A stretch of 64,000 bases of DNA from GCA-2862585 sp049890295 (GTDB lineage Bacteria; Bacteroidota; Bacteroidia; Flavobacteriales; UBA7312), in contig JBMHBP010000025.1 of NCBI GenBank assembly GCA_049890295.1, positions 1 through 64,000 of the forward strand, written 5' to 3'. The position numbers and the translations under genes are program-made. Positions 8,356 to 17,631 of this stretch are shown here, piece by piece (the first letter of the stretch is position 1; every line of letters starts with the position of its first letter). Below the pieces are notes generated by a model that saw nothing but the letters and a program-made list of their open reading frames with translations, made no database searches and was not told where the DNA came from.

Positions 8356-9416
8356 TATCCTAGAGTATTAACATTATTAAGGTCGGCAAATGCTTTATTA
8401 AGACGTTGTTTGAAGGCTTCTTCGCCGTGTCTTAACCAAACCCGAGGGTCATAATATTTTTTATTAGGTAAATCTTCACCTTCAGGATTTCCAATTTGTG
8501 AGGCTATGTAATCTTTCTTTTCAGTCATGTAATCTCTTACTCCAGAAGAAAATGCCCATTGGAAATCAGTGTCTAAATTCATTTTTATGACGCCGTATCC
8601 TATTGCTTCTCTAATGTCTTCTACAGAGGAGCCTGATCCACCGTGGAAAACAAAGTTGACCGGATTGGCTTCTGTACCAAACTTTTCTTGAATAAAGGTT
8701 TGTGAATTTTTTAAAATCTTAGGTTGTAAGTCAACATTACCAGGTTTGTACACACCATGAACGTTACCAAATGCTGCTGCAACCGTGAATTTATCACTCA
8801 CTTTCATCAGTTCCTCATAGGCATAAGCAACTTCATCAGGTTGGGTGTATAGTTTGGAGCTGTCAACGTCTGAATTATCTACGCCATCTTCTTCGCCACC
8901 TGTAATACCAAGTTCAATTTCCAAAGTCATCCCCATCTTACTCATTCGCTCCAAATAGCGTTTACATATTTCAATGTTTTCTTCTAATGATTCTTCTGAT
9001 AAATCAATCATGTGGGAACTGTAAAGTGATTTACCATGTACTTTATAAAATTCTTCACCAGCATCTAATAGTCCGTCAATCCACGGAAGTAATTTTTTAG
9101 CGCAGTGGTCGGTATGTAAAATGACTGTTGCTCCATATAATTCTGCCAGTTCATGGGTATGTCGTGCTCCCGATATTCCACCAGCTATTGCTGCTTTATA
9201 GTTTTCGTTGGACAGGCCTTTTCCAGCAAAAAATTGACTACCACCCGCAGAAAATTGCACCATAGCTGGGGCATTATTATCTCGTGCTGACTCAAGTACG
9301 GCATTGACACTGCTGGTGTTAACAACATTGATGGCTGGTAGGGCATAGGCATTGGCCTTAGCGTGTTCAAAAATCTCTTGAACTTCGTTGGCTGTGGCGA
9401 CTCCTGGTTTTATCAT
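8355..9416 (-). CDS. fbaA: Class II fructose-bisphosphate aldolase
   Basis: A 353-residue zinc aldolase that splits fructose 1,6-bisphosphate in glycolysis and makes it in gluconeogenesis. The length and the motifs PAINVVNTSSVNAVLESA, VILHTDHCAKK (zinc histidine and catalytic Asp), FHGGSGSS and IKMNLDTDFQWAF place it in the class IIA group of E. coli FbaA. It is the first gene of a two-gene unit with accD, with which it shares a TAATG overlap. A predicted -7 element lies 28 nt upstream. Confidence 0.97.
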   Translation of the reverse strand: MIKPGVATANEVQEIFEHAKANAYALPAINVVNTSSVNAVLESARDNNAPAMVQFSAGGSQFFAGKGLSNENYKAAIAGGISGARHTHELAELYGATVILHTDHCAKKLLPWIDGLLDAGEEFYKVHGKSLYSSHMIDLSEESLEENIEICKRYLERMSKMGMTLEIELGITGGEEDGVDNSDVDSSKLYTQPDEVAYAYEELMKVSDKFTVAAAFGNVHGVYKPGNVDLQPKILKNSQTFIQEKFGTEANPVNFVFHGGSGSSVEDIREAIGYGVIKMNLDTDFQWAFSSGVRDYMTEKKDYIASQIGNPEGEDLPNKKYYDPRVWLRHGEEAFKQRLNKAFADLNNVNTLG

Positions 9417-9444
9417 TTTTTATCAAAAATTAAGGTTGAAACGA

Positions 9445-9452
9445 CAAATGTA
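9445..9452 (-). promoter_or_regulatory. fbaA: Predicted fbaA -7 element (TACATTTG)
   Basis: Minus-strand TACATTTG, 28 nt before the fbaA ATG. No convincing -33 TTG. Confidence 0.5.
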
Positions 9453-9523
9453 TTAAATCGTTTATTTTAATGAGTCTTTAGTGAATATATTTTTTATAAT
9501 TTAGACTTAAAGTTATAAACAAA

Positions 9524-10228
9524 GTGATTACAAAAAACCAAATCAAATTAATTAACTCTCTTAATCTCAAAAAGAATAGAAAAAAATATGGCCTCTTTGT
9601 TGTTGAAGGAGAGAAGCTTGTCGACGAATTGCTGCAATCGGACTGGCCCATTGAATCGATATTTGCAACGAAAGACTGGTCAGGCCAAGCAGACGTTTTA
9701 CTATCCGAAAATGAACTCAAACGAATTTCATTTTTAAAAACGCCAAATAAGGTTTTGGCTTTAGTGAAAATTAAAACCAAAACTAATTTTAAGCTGGCAA
9801 ATACAGTTCTTGCTTTGGATGATATAAAAGATCCTGGCAATTTAGGTACTATAATTAGAATAGCCGATTGGTTTGGAGTACAAGACATACTTTGTTCAGA
9901 AGAAACGGTTGACTACTTAAATCCTAAAGTAATACAGTCAACTATGGGCTCATTTTGTAGGGTCAACCTTAGTTATGTCGATTTGTCAAAAACACTTCAA
10001 ACATTAACAGACTTTGATATTTTTACCACCGTTATGGATGGTGAGCCTGTTGAATGTTTAAAGCAGTCTTCAAAGAAGATTATTGTTTTAGGCAATGAGT
10101 CGAAGGGAATTTCTGAAAATTTACTCCAATTAAACTCAAAAAAAATAAGTATCAAAAAAGCGAGTGTTTCTAAGGCTGACTCTTTAAATGTAGCTGTAGC
10201 TTGTGGGATTTGTTTGTCAGTTATTTGA
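9524..10228 (+). CDS. TrmH/SpoU-family RNA 2'-O-methyltransferase
   Basis: A 234-residue SPOUT methyltransferase that uses S-adenosylmethionine to methylate a ribose in rRNA or tRNA. The N-terminus (KNQIKLINSLNLKKNRKKYG, FVVEGEKLVDELL) is the substrate-binding domain typical of rRNA-modifying members. The catalytic knot has all three motifs: DDIKDPGNLGTIIRIADWFG, VLGNESKGIS and KADSLNVAVACGI. The target base cannot be told from sequence. The start is a GTG at 9524. The 3' end overlaps the convergent small membrane protein gene by 8 nt. Confidence 0.9.
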   Translation: MITKNQIKLINSLNLKKNRKKYGLFVVEGEKLVDELLQSDWPIESIFATKDWSGQADVLLSENELKRISFLKTPNKVLALVKIKTKTNFKLANTVLALDDIKDPGNLGTIIRIADWFGVQDILCSEETVDYLNPKVIQSTMGSFCRVNLSYVDLSKTLQTLTDFDIFTTVMDGEPVECLKQSSKKIIVLGNESKGISENLLQLNSKKISIKKASVSKADSLNVAVACGICLSVI

Positions 10229-10493
10229 TTTCCTTGCTGTGTTTAGATAAAATACATGACCACCCACAGTTACTACAACTAAAGCGCTTAAATCTGAAGG
10301 TGCGTAATGTTAAAATGTCTATGACTTTATCGATGGTTTTTCGTTTAGTCCTATCTACAGCATGATTACATTTAGGACAGCTATTACTAATGTTTTTATA
10401 TATCTCTCTTGCTCTGTATTTCATTTTATTCAAAATACAAATAAGTATAAGGTATATTAAAATGGAAAAAAAAAGTATCAGATAGATATCCAT
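10221..10493 (-). CDS. Small membrane protein with a zinc-ribbon
   Basis: A 90-residue protein with one hydrophobic segment at residues 3-21 (rich in I and L) followed by a basic linker and two CxxC knuckles (SCPKCNH and SCSNCGW), which together suggest a four-cysteine zinc ribbon on the inner face of the membrane. I do not recognise a named family. It is on its own between a convergent methyltransferase gene (8-nt overlap) and the FAD oxidoreductase gene upstream on the same strand, with a gap of about 47 nt. Confidence 0.7.
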   Translation of the reverse strand: MDIYLILFFSILIYLILICILNKMKYRAREIYKNISNSCPKCNHAVDRTKRKTIDKVIDILTLRTFRFKRFSCSNCGWSCILSKHSKEIK

Positions 10494-10540
10494 AAACTTG
10501 TTGGTAGTGCATCACAATAATACTTTTTTTTTATGGCTTA

Positions 10541-12064
10541 TCAAATTTTTGAGGCACAATTTACGCCGTCTAATGCTGCCGAAACAATACCTCCTGCATA
10601 ACCTGCTCCTTCTCCACATGGGTATAAATGTTGAATTTTGATATGTTGAAGACTATCTTTATTTCTTGGGATTTGGATGGGAGAGGATGTTCTACTTTCA
10701 AGACCAACAATATTAGCTTGATTAGTTAGGAATCCACGCATTTTTTTTCCAAAATTTTCAAATCCTTTGGCCAAGCTATTCGAAATAGTATTGGGTAATA
10801 TTTCATGAAGTGGGGAAGATATTATTCCAGGTTGATATGAGGTTCTGTTTAACTTACTGGATGTTTTTTTGTTTATAAAGTCAGTCAAACGTTGGGCCGG
10901 TGCAACTTGTAAATTTGGAGTTTGTTCACACATTCTTTGTTCAAGAGCTTTCTGATAGTATAAACCTCTTAATTCACCATGTTTTTGATAAGGTTTGAGG
11001 TCTTCTTCTTTTACTTCAACAACAATACCTGAATTTGAAAAATAGGAATTTCGTTTTGAGGGGGACATACCATTTACAACTACTTCACCACTGGCTGTTG
11101 CTGCAGGAACAATAAATCCACCTGGACACATACAAAATGAGAACACACCTCTTTGTTCTGCCTGAGTAACTAATTTATAATTTGCTGGTGGTAAATACGG
11201 ACTTCTACTATTACATGAATATTGTATTTGATCAATTAATTCTTGGGGGTGTTCAACTCGTATACCCATTGCAAATGGTTTGTAAACAGTATCAATTTGT
11301 CGTTTTTCTAGTATTTGAAAAATATCTCTGGCAGAGTGTCCTGTGGCTAAGACGGTGTTTTTAGCTTCAATTTTATGGCCATTTTGGGTAATGACGCCCT
11401 TCATTTGATTATTTTCGATAATGAAATCTACTACTCTGGTATTGAAGTGAATTTCGCCTCCGTGAGAGCAAATCGTATTTCGAATATTTGCAATAATTTT
11501 TGGTAATTTATTAGTGCCTATATGAGGTTGGGCATCAATGAGTATATCCTCTTTGGCACCATGAAAGACAAGTGTTTCTAAAATGGTTATAATTGAGCCT
11601 CTTTTTTTAGATCTTGTATATAGCTTTCCATCTGAATATGTTCCAGCTCCACCTTCGCCAAAACAATAATTAGAGTCTTCGTTTACAATATGTTTTTTAT
11701 TAATGTTTGCAATATCTCGTCTTCGTTCTCTGACGTCTTTACCTCTTTCTAATATTATGGGTTTTTTTCCATTTTCTATGAGTGTCAGAGCGGCAAATAA
11801 TCCAGCTGGACCAGAACCAATAATTATTACTTCTTCTTTGCCTTCAACATTCAGATAGTTTTTTTCAATTGTAAGTTCTTTTTTTGGTGAGTCTAACAAT
11901 TGAATTTTTAGTTGTACTTTGACATGTTTACTTCGGGCATCAATTGATCTTTTTATAATTTTCCACTCTTTTTTTTCTTTCGTTTGGTTTTCAATTGCTT
12001 TTGAAATACTATCCGTATCAGCAGCTTGCTCAGGAGTTAATGATAAATTTAAAAATTCTGACAT
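10541..12064 (-). CDS. FAD-dependent dehydrogenase, COG2509 type
   Basis: A 507-residue flavoprotein. After an N-terminal domain of about 75 residues comes the dinucleotide-binding motif VIIIGSGPAGLFAALTLIEN with ILERGKDVRERRRD, then GEGGAGTYSDGKLYTR, the GG-type NTVLATGHSARDIF, and a C-terminal FAD contact GEGAGYAGGIVSAALDGV. This architecture matches the uncharacterised COG2509 group of FAD-dependent dehydrogenases found widely in bacteria; the substrate is unknown. Its ATG lies 5 nt after the porT stop codon, so it is probably the last or middle gene of a ubiE-porT-FAD unit. Confidence 0.88.
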   Translation of the reverse strand: MSEFLNLSLTPEQAADTDSISKAIENQTKEKKEWKIIKRSIDARSKHVKVQLKIQLLDSPKKELTIEKNYLNVEGKEEVIIIGSGPAGLFAALTLIENGKKPIILERGKDVRERRRDIANINKKHIVNEDSNYCFGEGGAGTYSDGKLYTRSKKRGSIITILETLVFHGAKEDILIDAQPHIGTNKLPKIIANIRNTICSHGGEIHFNTRVVDFIIENNQMKGVITQNGHKIEAKNTVLATGHSARDIFQILEKRQIDTVYKPFAMGIRVEHPQELIDQIQYSCNSRSPYLPPANYKLVTQAEQRGVFSFCMCPGGFIVPAATASGEVVVNGMSPSKRNSYFSNSGIVVEVKEEDLKPYQKHGELRGLYYQKALEQRMCEQTPNLQVAPAQRLTDFINKKTSSKLNRTSYQPGIISSPLHEILPNTISNSLAKGFENFGKKMRGFLTNQANIVGLESRTSSPIQIPRNKDSLQHIKIQHLYPCGEGAGYAGGIVSAALDGVNCASKI

Positions 12065-12069
12065 AATAG

Positions 12070-12765
12070 TTATTCAAAGGTAAATGAAACTGTAAATCCT
12101 CTTGTTTTCATTGATTTGATTGAACGACTGTATATGCTATCATCTTGAACGAGTACATTGGGCAGTCCAAAATTAGCTTTGAATTCTGGCGAAAATTTAA
12201 AGTAGGGAAGGTAGAAATCAAATCCTAGTCCTATTTCGTAGGAAATATCGTGCGATTTTAATTTTACTAATTCAAAGCCTTCGTCATCAATATTCCGCTG
12301 TGAAGCCAAATCTAAAGAATATTTAAGGCCAGTTATGATGTAACTACGGCCATTATTGTAGCGGTCAGATTTGTATTTTAAGGACAACGGTAGTTCCACA
12401 AAAGTCGATTCTATTTTTTTATTTTCATCGGTTAAAATGGTGTTTTCATTTAGGGTGTATAAAATTCTTCTTTCGGCCAACGATAGTGTTGGGATAGCTC
12501 TTAAATCCAAGTTTCTTCCTAATCTAAAATTGGAGACAACTCCTAAATTGAACCCTTTTTGACTTTGTGATTTAATGACAAATAGTCTATCTTCTACATT
12601 TGTAATAGGGGTGATCTTAAAATCTAATGTATTCAGGCCAACTAAAAAACCAAAGTGAACAGTTTTGTTATCATAATTAGGTAAATTAAGCGGTACATTA
12701 TAGCGTTGAGCGAAAAGATTGTGCGATAGTATAAATGTAAGCACTAATATGTAAATCTTATTCAT
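12070..12765 (-). CDS. porT: PorT-family outer-membrane beta-barrel protein of type IX secretion
   Basis: A 231-residue protein with an N-terminal signal peptide (cleavage about residue 19, after LFA) and an eight-stranded-barrel pattern of alternating hydrophobic residues ending in the aromatic C-terminus FTVSFTFE. Length, N-terminal HFGFLVGLNTLDFKI and position directly downstream of ubiE match PorT/SprT, an essential part of the type IX secretion machinery. Six proteins in this window carry T9SS C-terminal sorting domains, so the machinery has local substrates. The family is divergent, so identification rests on context as well as sequence. Confidence 0.82.
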   Translation of the reverse strand: MNKIYILVLTFILSHNLFAQRYNVPLNLPNYDNKTVHFGFLVGLNTLDFKITPITNVEDRLFVIKSQSQKGFNLGVVSNFRLGRNLDLRAIPTLSLAERRILYTLNENTILTDENKKIESTFVELPLSLKYKSDRYNNGRSYIITGLKYSLDLASQRNIDDEGFELVKLKSHDISYEIGLGFDFYLPYFKFSPEFKANFGLPNVLVQDDSIYSRSIKSMKTRGFTVSFTFE

Positions 12766-12791
12766 ACTACTATATCGAAAAAATTATGCAA

Positions 12792-13520
12792 TTATTTTGT
12801 GGCAATGTATAAGGCGGCTATTCCAAAAGTTAATGGTACAAATTCTACATTTTTGAATCCTGATTTTTCTAATTCAATTAAAAACTTTTCTCTAGTTGGA
12901 AAGGCCTCAACAGATTGTGGTAAATAAGTATATGCAGAATTGTCTTTTGAAAATAGTTTACCAATAAGTGGTAATAATCCTTTAAAGTAAAAACTATATA
13001 GTTGTTTGAAGGGGAAGGATACTGGCTCTGATGGTTCAATTATCACTACTTTACCATTGGTTTTTAATACCCTATACATTTCATCAAGCCCTTTTTTAAG
13101 GTTTTCAAAGTTTCTAACACCAAAACCAGCGGTAACGGCGTCAAATTCATTGTCTTCAAATTCTAGATTTTCAGAATCGCCATAACGCAAATCAATAGTC
13201 TCATTAAGATTCTTAGTATTTATTTTTTGCCTGCCATGTTTCAACATATTGTTGGAAATATCTATTCCAACAATTTTTTTAGGATTTAGTCGACTTGCTT
13301 CAATTGCTAAATCTGCTGTTCCAGTGGCAATATCTAAAATCGAATTTGGTTGTAGTGCTTTTAGTTCTTTGATTGCTCTTCTTCGCCATAAAATATCGAT
13401 GCCTAGTGAAAGAAAGTGATTTAGGAAATCATAATTACCAGCAATAGCATCAAACATTTTAGCAACTTGCTCTTTTTTTGAAGAAACATCTTCTTTATAG
13501 GGTTTAACTTTGGTGCCCAC
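12792..13520 (-). CDS. ubiE: Demethylmenaquinone methyltransferase
   Basis: A 242-residue class I SAM methyltransferase doing the last step of menaquinone synthesis. Signature stretches are KVAKMFDAIAGNYDFLNHFL-like sequence at residues 18-37, the SAM motif LDIATGTADLAIEA, and VTAGFGVRNFENLKKGL. With mqnE at 27.5-28.7 kb it indicates menaquinone made by the futalosine route. It is first in a unit with porT (26 nt apart) and the FAD dehydrogenase. Confidence 0.96.
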   Translation of the reverse strand: MGTKVKPYKEDVSSKKEQVAKMFDAIAGNYDFLNHFLSLGIDILWRRRAIKELKALQPNSILDIATGTADLAIEASRLNPKKIVGIDISNNMLKHGRQKINTKNLNETIDLRYGDSENLEFEDNEFDAVTAGFGVRNFENLKKGLDEMYRVLKTNGKVVIIEPSEPVSFPFKQLYSFYFKGLLPLIGKLFSKDNSAYTYLPQSVEAFPTREKFLIELEKSGFKNVEFVPLTFGIAALYIATK

Positions 13521-13540
13521 AGTTTTATTTATTTAACGTA

Positions 13541-13548
13541 CAAAAATA
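13541..13548 (-). promoter_or_regulatory. Predicted ubiE-porT -7 element (TATTTTTG)
   Basis: Minus-strand TATTTTTG 20 nt before the ubiE ATG, with a TTG at 13567-13565 about 16 nt further upstream as a possible -33 element. Confidence 0.5.
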
Positions 13549-13559
13549 GCCAATTCGAC

Positions 13560-15794
13560 TTATTCAATGTCTTTTTTGTCTTTACTATTTACAAATAAAA
13601 TATTTCCAATTTGTTTATAGCCCTCAAAAATTTCTAGTTTTTGCTTTTTAACTAACTCTCCTCTAAAGCCAATAATAGTTAGATCTGAGTTGACCGATCG
13701 ATCGTTGATAATATCTTTTACATTTACCTCCTCATCATGGGGAACCATTTTCATGTTTCTAGGCGAAATTGGTAAACGTCCGTCAGCAATGTAATCAAAC
13801 ATTTGTTGTTTGTATTCTTCAAATTGATCTTTAGGATAAATAGAAAAGACTTTAATTTGTGCATTTTTCCATTCAGGATGTCCAAGAATTATATAGCCCA
13901 ATAATATCATCATGTTGGAGTTTTCATAATCTCGGGATGAAAGCCAAATATGAATTTCTTTTTTATAATCTGTTTTATCGTTATTTGAACGCATAATGGC
14001 TACGTCATAGCCGGTAGTGTGAAGTAGATTGAAATTACTTATTACATCTTCAAAAGATTCTTTTTCAGATTCACAATACTCTAGTAAGATTAAGTTATTC
14101 TCTTTACCAGAAATACTTGAAAGCTGGACTACCTGAGCAAGGGCCGAGGTGTAAGAGGGAGATATCATTGTATCGATGTAAACGTTGGTGTTTTTCCCTT
14201 CAATCAATTTGTGTTTGATTTCTTTGGATTGACTAAATGTTTGCTTACTCAAGTAACCTTTGATAAAATGAATGTAGGTACCAAAACCATATTTGTGGGC
14301 AATCCATCTTGTGATGTCAAAGGCATTTGTTCGATTTAGGGAGGCATCACTAATACTGACTACAAACGGTCGCCAATGAACACTTTTTTCAACACTATCA
14401 TTTTTTCGTTGTAGGAAAATTTGCAACTGTCTTGCAATTTGTTCTAATACATCTCTAAATAGATTGACAAACTCTCTTTTATCAGATGATTTTTTACTGA
14501 TGATTCTGTAAAAATAAATCATTATGATAATTGAAATAAATGCAAATAAGGTATCCATTTTAAACATCAACCAGATAGAAAGGAGTGCTCCCATCAATGA
14601 AATATACCATCTTGATTTGAATACAGGCCTGTAGGATGGATCACCAGAAAAATGTTCTAAAAAGGAAATCAAACAAATAGCTCCATAAGTTACCATAAAG
14701 AACATGGAAATAATACGTGCTACAAAGTTAATGTCACCAATGATAATGAAGAAAAAAGCAATGACACAGGTAATTAGAGTACCATTTATTGGCTCATTGC
14801 TTTCTTTTCTACCTTTTGCTATCCATTGGCCTAATTTTTGAGTTGGGAAAATATCATCTTTTCCTAAAGCTTGTAGGGTACGTGGAGCAATCATGATAGA
14901 GCCTAAAGCGGATGATATTGCCGCACAAGCTAATCCTATGGGTATTATTGGCCCCCATAAAGCGATATCACTCATTACCAATTGATTATTTGCTAGATTA
15001 TCTAATTCAGTAGAGAGTGTTAATTTTAGAGCTACTAAAATGTAAATAATAGCACCAATAATTGTAGCGTAAATGGTACCCCGAGGAATAGATACACGAG
15101 GTTCCTTCAAATCACCCGAAAGCCCTAAACCAGCAGAAATACCTGTAAAAGCAGGAAAAATTATTGTAAAGACGTAAAAGAATGAATCTGCATTATCAAC
15201 TTTAGCTATGAGATTTACTTCATTTAATGGAATATTACTGTCCCCAAGAAAAAAGAAAATTAAGGATATAAAGATAATACTGGCTACTACATAAAGGGCT
15301 TTTACCCCTAAGTTAGCTCCCTTAGTGAACATTAGAAATGAAAGAAGTGCCATTGAAAAAAGCCCAATACTTTTTTTGCTGACCAATATTGATTCAAAAA
15401 AACCAGTAGAGTAGGTCTCATTCAAGTATTGACCAAAAGGCATGAAAGCCTCTGAAAAAGCGATGATGTAAAAAGAAATACTTATTGCTTGTGACAGGTA
15501 CAAAGCAAGTCCAATAGCTGCCCCAATATTTATTCCAAATGATCTAGAAATAACATAATAATCGCCACCACCTTCTACCTTTCTATTTGTAGCTATTTCG
15601 GCCACAGCTAAGGCTGTGGGTATGGTGACAGCATGACCGAGTAAAATAATACCTAGTGCACCTAAAAACCCAACATTACCTACAGCATATCCAAACCTCA
15701 AGAATAGAATTGCACCCAAAATAGTACTGATTGAAGCCATGAAAACAGGAGTAGTTCCAAATTTTTTCTGACTTTCTTTAGAATTTTTAGCCAT
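13560..15794 (-). CDS. SLC12-like cation-chloride / amino-acid permease family transporter
   Basis: A 744-residue APC-superfamily transporter. Residues about 12-430 hold 12 membrane segments starting FMASISTILGAILFLRFGYA, with conserved unwound-helix glycines (AFTGISAGLGLSGDLKEP) and ISSALGSIMIAPRTLQALGKD typical of Na-K-Cl cotransporter relatives. The C-terminal 280 residues form a soluble domain with a nucleotide-binding-like core (NLILLEYCESEKESF, MILLGYIILGHPEWKNA, DLTIIGFRG). Bacterial members are thought to move amino acids or ions; the substrate is unknown. It is divergent from the potassium channel gene, which may hint at a shared role in ion homeostasis. Confidence 0.87.
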   Translation of the reverse strand: MAKNSKESQKKFGTTPVFMASISTILGAILFLRFGYAVGNVGFLGALGIILLGHAVTIPTALAVAEIATNRKVEGGGDYYVISRSFGINIGAAIGLALYLSQAISISFYIIAFSEAFMPFGQYLNETYSTGFFESILVSKKSIGLFSMALLSFLMFTKGANLGVKALYVVASIIFISLIFFFLGDSNIPLNEVNLIAKVDNADSFFYVFTIIFPAFTGISAGLGLSGDLKEPRVSIPRGTIYATIIGAIIYILVALKLTLSTELDNLANNQLVMSDIALWGPIIPIGLACAAISSALGSIMIAPRTLQALGKDDIFPTQKLGQWIAKGRKESNEPINGTLITCVIAFFFIIIGDINFVARIISMFFMVTYGAICLISFLEHFSGDPSYRPVFKSRWYISLMGALLSIWLMFKMDTLFAFISIIIMIYFYRIISKKSSDKREFVNLFRDVLEQIARQLQIFLQRKNDSVEKSVHWRPFVVSISDASLNRTNAFDITRWIAHKYGFGTYIHFIKGYLSKQTFSQSKEIKHKLIEGKNTNVYIDTMISPSYTSALAQVVQLSSISGKENNLILLEYCESEKESFEDVISNFNLLHTTGYDVAIMRSNNDKTDYKKEIHIWLSSRDYENSNMMILLGYIILGHPEWKNAQIKVFSIYPKDQFEEYKQQMFDYIADGRLPISPRNMKMVPHDEEVNVKDIINDRSVNSDLTIIGFRGELVKKQKLEIFEGYKQIGNILFVNSKDKKDIE

Positions 15795-15810
15795 GGGGTG
15801 TAATTTTTTT

Positions 15811-15818
15811 CAAATCTA
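15811..15818 (-). promoter_or_regulatory. Predicted -7 element (TAGATTTG) of the SLC12-like gene
   Basis: Minus-strand TAGATTTG, 16 nt before the ATG at 15794, in the 80-bp region shared with the divergent channel gene. Confidence 0.5.
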
Positions 15819-15836
15819 TAAAATTCTGAAAATTTG

Positions 15837-15865
15837 TTTGTTAATTTAAAATAGTTTTAAATTCG
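15837..15865 (+). promoter_or_regulatory. Predicted promoter TTTG-17-TAAATTCG of the channel gene
   Basis: TTTG at 15837-15840 and TAAATTCG at 15858-15865 with 17-nt spacing, ending 9 nt before the ATG at 15875. The -7 box deviates from TAnnTTTG at one position. Confidence 0.4.
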
Positions 15866-15874
15866 CACTCTTAT

Positions 15875-16675
15875 ATGGATAGAAACCGGATTCACGAAAT
15901 TATATTTGAAGCAGATACCAGAGAGGGTAAGGTTTTTGATGTTACACTTTTGATAGCTATTTTACTTTCAGTCCTTGGGGTAATATTAACAAGTGTTAAA
16001 TGGATTGAACATGAATATGGTGATTTTTTAAGGCTAGTAGAATGGTTTTTTACAATTCTTTTTACGATAGAATACTTCTTAAGAATATATTCCATCAATA
16101 AACCTTGGAAATATATCTTTTCTTTTATGGGAATAATTGATTTACTATCTATTATCCCAACCTATCTGGTATTTTTATATCCTCCTATGTGGGTGTTGAT
16201 TGATATTCGAATTATACGGTTGATACGTATTTTCAGAGTATTTAAGCTTTCACGATATTTAAGGGGTGCCAATGTAATGCAAATTGCACTGCGTTCTTCC
16301 CAACCTAAGATTATAGTTTTTCTACTTTCTATTAGCTTAATTGTGGTCGTATTGGGTACTCTGATGTATATAGTTGAAGGGCAGAAAAACGGCTTTGAAA
16401 ATATTCCTAAGTCTATTTATTGGGCAGTAGTTACACTCACAACAGTTGGCTATGGCGATGTGGTTCCAGTTACGGCATTTGGACAATTCCTAGCTTCAGT
16501 CATAATGATTCTAGGTTATGGGATTATTGCAGTACCTACGGGCATTGTTTCAGCTTCTATGGTAAATGCAACACAAAACAAAGTGAGTACCCAAGCATGT
16601 AGAGATTGTGCCAAAGAAGGTCATGAAATAGATGCTATTCACTGTAAGTTTTGTGGATCGGTATTAAACGACTAG
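15875..16675 (+). CDS. Voltage-gated potassium channel with C-terminal zinc ribbon
   Basis: A 266-residue six-segment Kv-type ion channel of the inner membrane. S4 carries basic residues at every third position (R112, R115, R118, R121, K124, R127), the selectivity filter is TTVGYGD at 189-195, and S6 follows (LASVIMILGYGIIAVPTGI). The cytoplasmic tail, instead of a long regulatory domain, ends in a compact zinc ribbon with C242, C245, C257 and C260 plus H250 and H256 nearby. This tail may tie channel assembly or gating to zinc or redox state, which is inference. The last 41 nt, encoding the ribbon, overlap the convergent sugar kinase gene. Confidence 0.93.
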   Translation: MDRNRIHEIIFEADTREGKVFDVTLLIAILLSVLGVILTSVKWIEHEYGDFLRLVEWFFTILFTIEYFLRIYSINKPWKYIFSFMGIIDLLSIIPTYLVFLYPPMWVLIDIRIIRLIRIFRVFKLSRYLRGANVMQIALRSSQPKIIVFLLSISLIVVVLGTLMYIVEGQKNGFENIPKSIYWAVVTLTTVGYGDVVPVTAFGQFLASVIMILGYGIIAVPTGIVSASMVNATQNKVSTQACRDCAKEGHEIDAIHCKFCGSVLND

Positions 16676-17630
16676 CTTCGTTCAAAAACTGAGATTTTTC
16701 TATAGGATTAACACCAACCTTTTCACAAGCAAGTCCACCGGCAAGATTAGATAGCTGCGAGATGTACTCTGAAGGTAATTTAGATGCTAATGCCAAGGCA
16801 GCAGTCGCAATAACGCAGTCACCAGCACCTGATACATCAACAATATTTCTGTCGTATGCTGGAAACCATTTATTTGATTTATCACTGGAAAAATAAATTC
16901 CTTTTTCTGAAAGGGTTAGCATAAAATAATTTGCTTCTAAAGCTTTTTTGTGATGGCTAACGGTAGTTTCAATTTTTTTAATATCAGTGTTTATAATTTT
17001 TTCATTAGCACTGTGACATAGTTCATTAAAGTTAGGTTTAAATAAATCTACCCCTTTAAATGAAAAATAGTTTTCAATTTTTGGATCAGCTAGAGTAGGA
17101 ATTGAATGAGATTTAGCTAAATCTATAATCTTTTGAATGACATTTTTTGTCAAGACTCCTTTGTTATAATCTTGGAATATGACGACATCAACATCTTTTA
17201 TCAGACTCGAAACCTTATCAATGAAATTCTTTTCAGAAGAAATAGGGAATCTATCTTCTTCATCTACCCTCAATCGATGTTTTCCCTCACTAATGATTCT
17301 GGTTTTTACAGTGGTTTTTCTATCTTCAAAAGATAAGCCTTGACAGCTAAGGTTTTCTGATTTCATCAATTGAACAAAGCCGAGATCATCATTACCAATT
17401 ACAGAACATAAAACAGGTGTAGCACCAAGTGCTTTAATATTGATGGCTACATTTGCCGCACCCCCCAATCGTTTCTCATGCTTTTCAATATCAACAATTG
17501 GGATAGGAGCCTCAGGTGATTCTCTGTTTATTGTGCCCCACATATAGGCGTCAATCATTGCATCACCTACAACGAGTACTTTCATTTTTTCAAATGAACT
17601 AAAAACAGACTTCCAGCCGTAAGGACTCAA
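16635..17630 (-). CDS. rfaE1: PfkB-family heptose 7-phosphate kinase (RfaE domain I type)
   Basis: A 331-residue ribokinase-family enzyme. MIDAYMWG, ESPEAPIPIV and RLGGAANVAINIKALGA are characteristic of D-glycero-beta-D-manno-heptose-7-phosphate kinase, the first half of HldE/RfaE, and the catalytic GAGDCVIATAALALA is near the C-terminus. It would supply heptose for LPS core. The adenylyltransferase domain of bifunctional HldE is absent, as usual in Bacteroidota. I use the TTG start at 17630, one nucleotide after the aminotransferase stop codon, because the extra residues FSSFEKMKVLVVGD align with the family's N-terminus; an ATG at 17585 is the alternative. The 3' end overlaps the channel gene by 41 nt. 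Confidence 0.87.
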   Translation of the reverse strand: MSPYGWKSVFSSFEKMKVLVVGDAMIDAYMWGTINRESPEAPIPIVDIEKHEKRLGGAANVAINIKALGATPVLCSVIGNDDLGFVQLMKSENLSCQGLSFEDRKTTVKTRIISEGKHRLRVDEEDRFPISSEKNFIDKVSSLIKDVDVVIFQDYNKGVLTKNVIQKIIDLAKSHSIPTLADPKIENYFSFKGVDLFKPNFNELCHSANEKIINTDIKKIETTVSHHKKALEANYFMLTLSEKGIYFSSDKSNKWFPAYDRNIVDVSGAGDCVIATAALALASKLPSEYISQLSNLAGGLACEKVGVNPIEKSQFLNEASRLIPIHKTYSE

Positions 17631-17631
17631 T

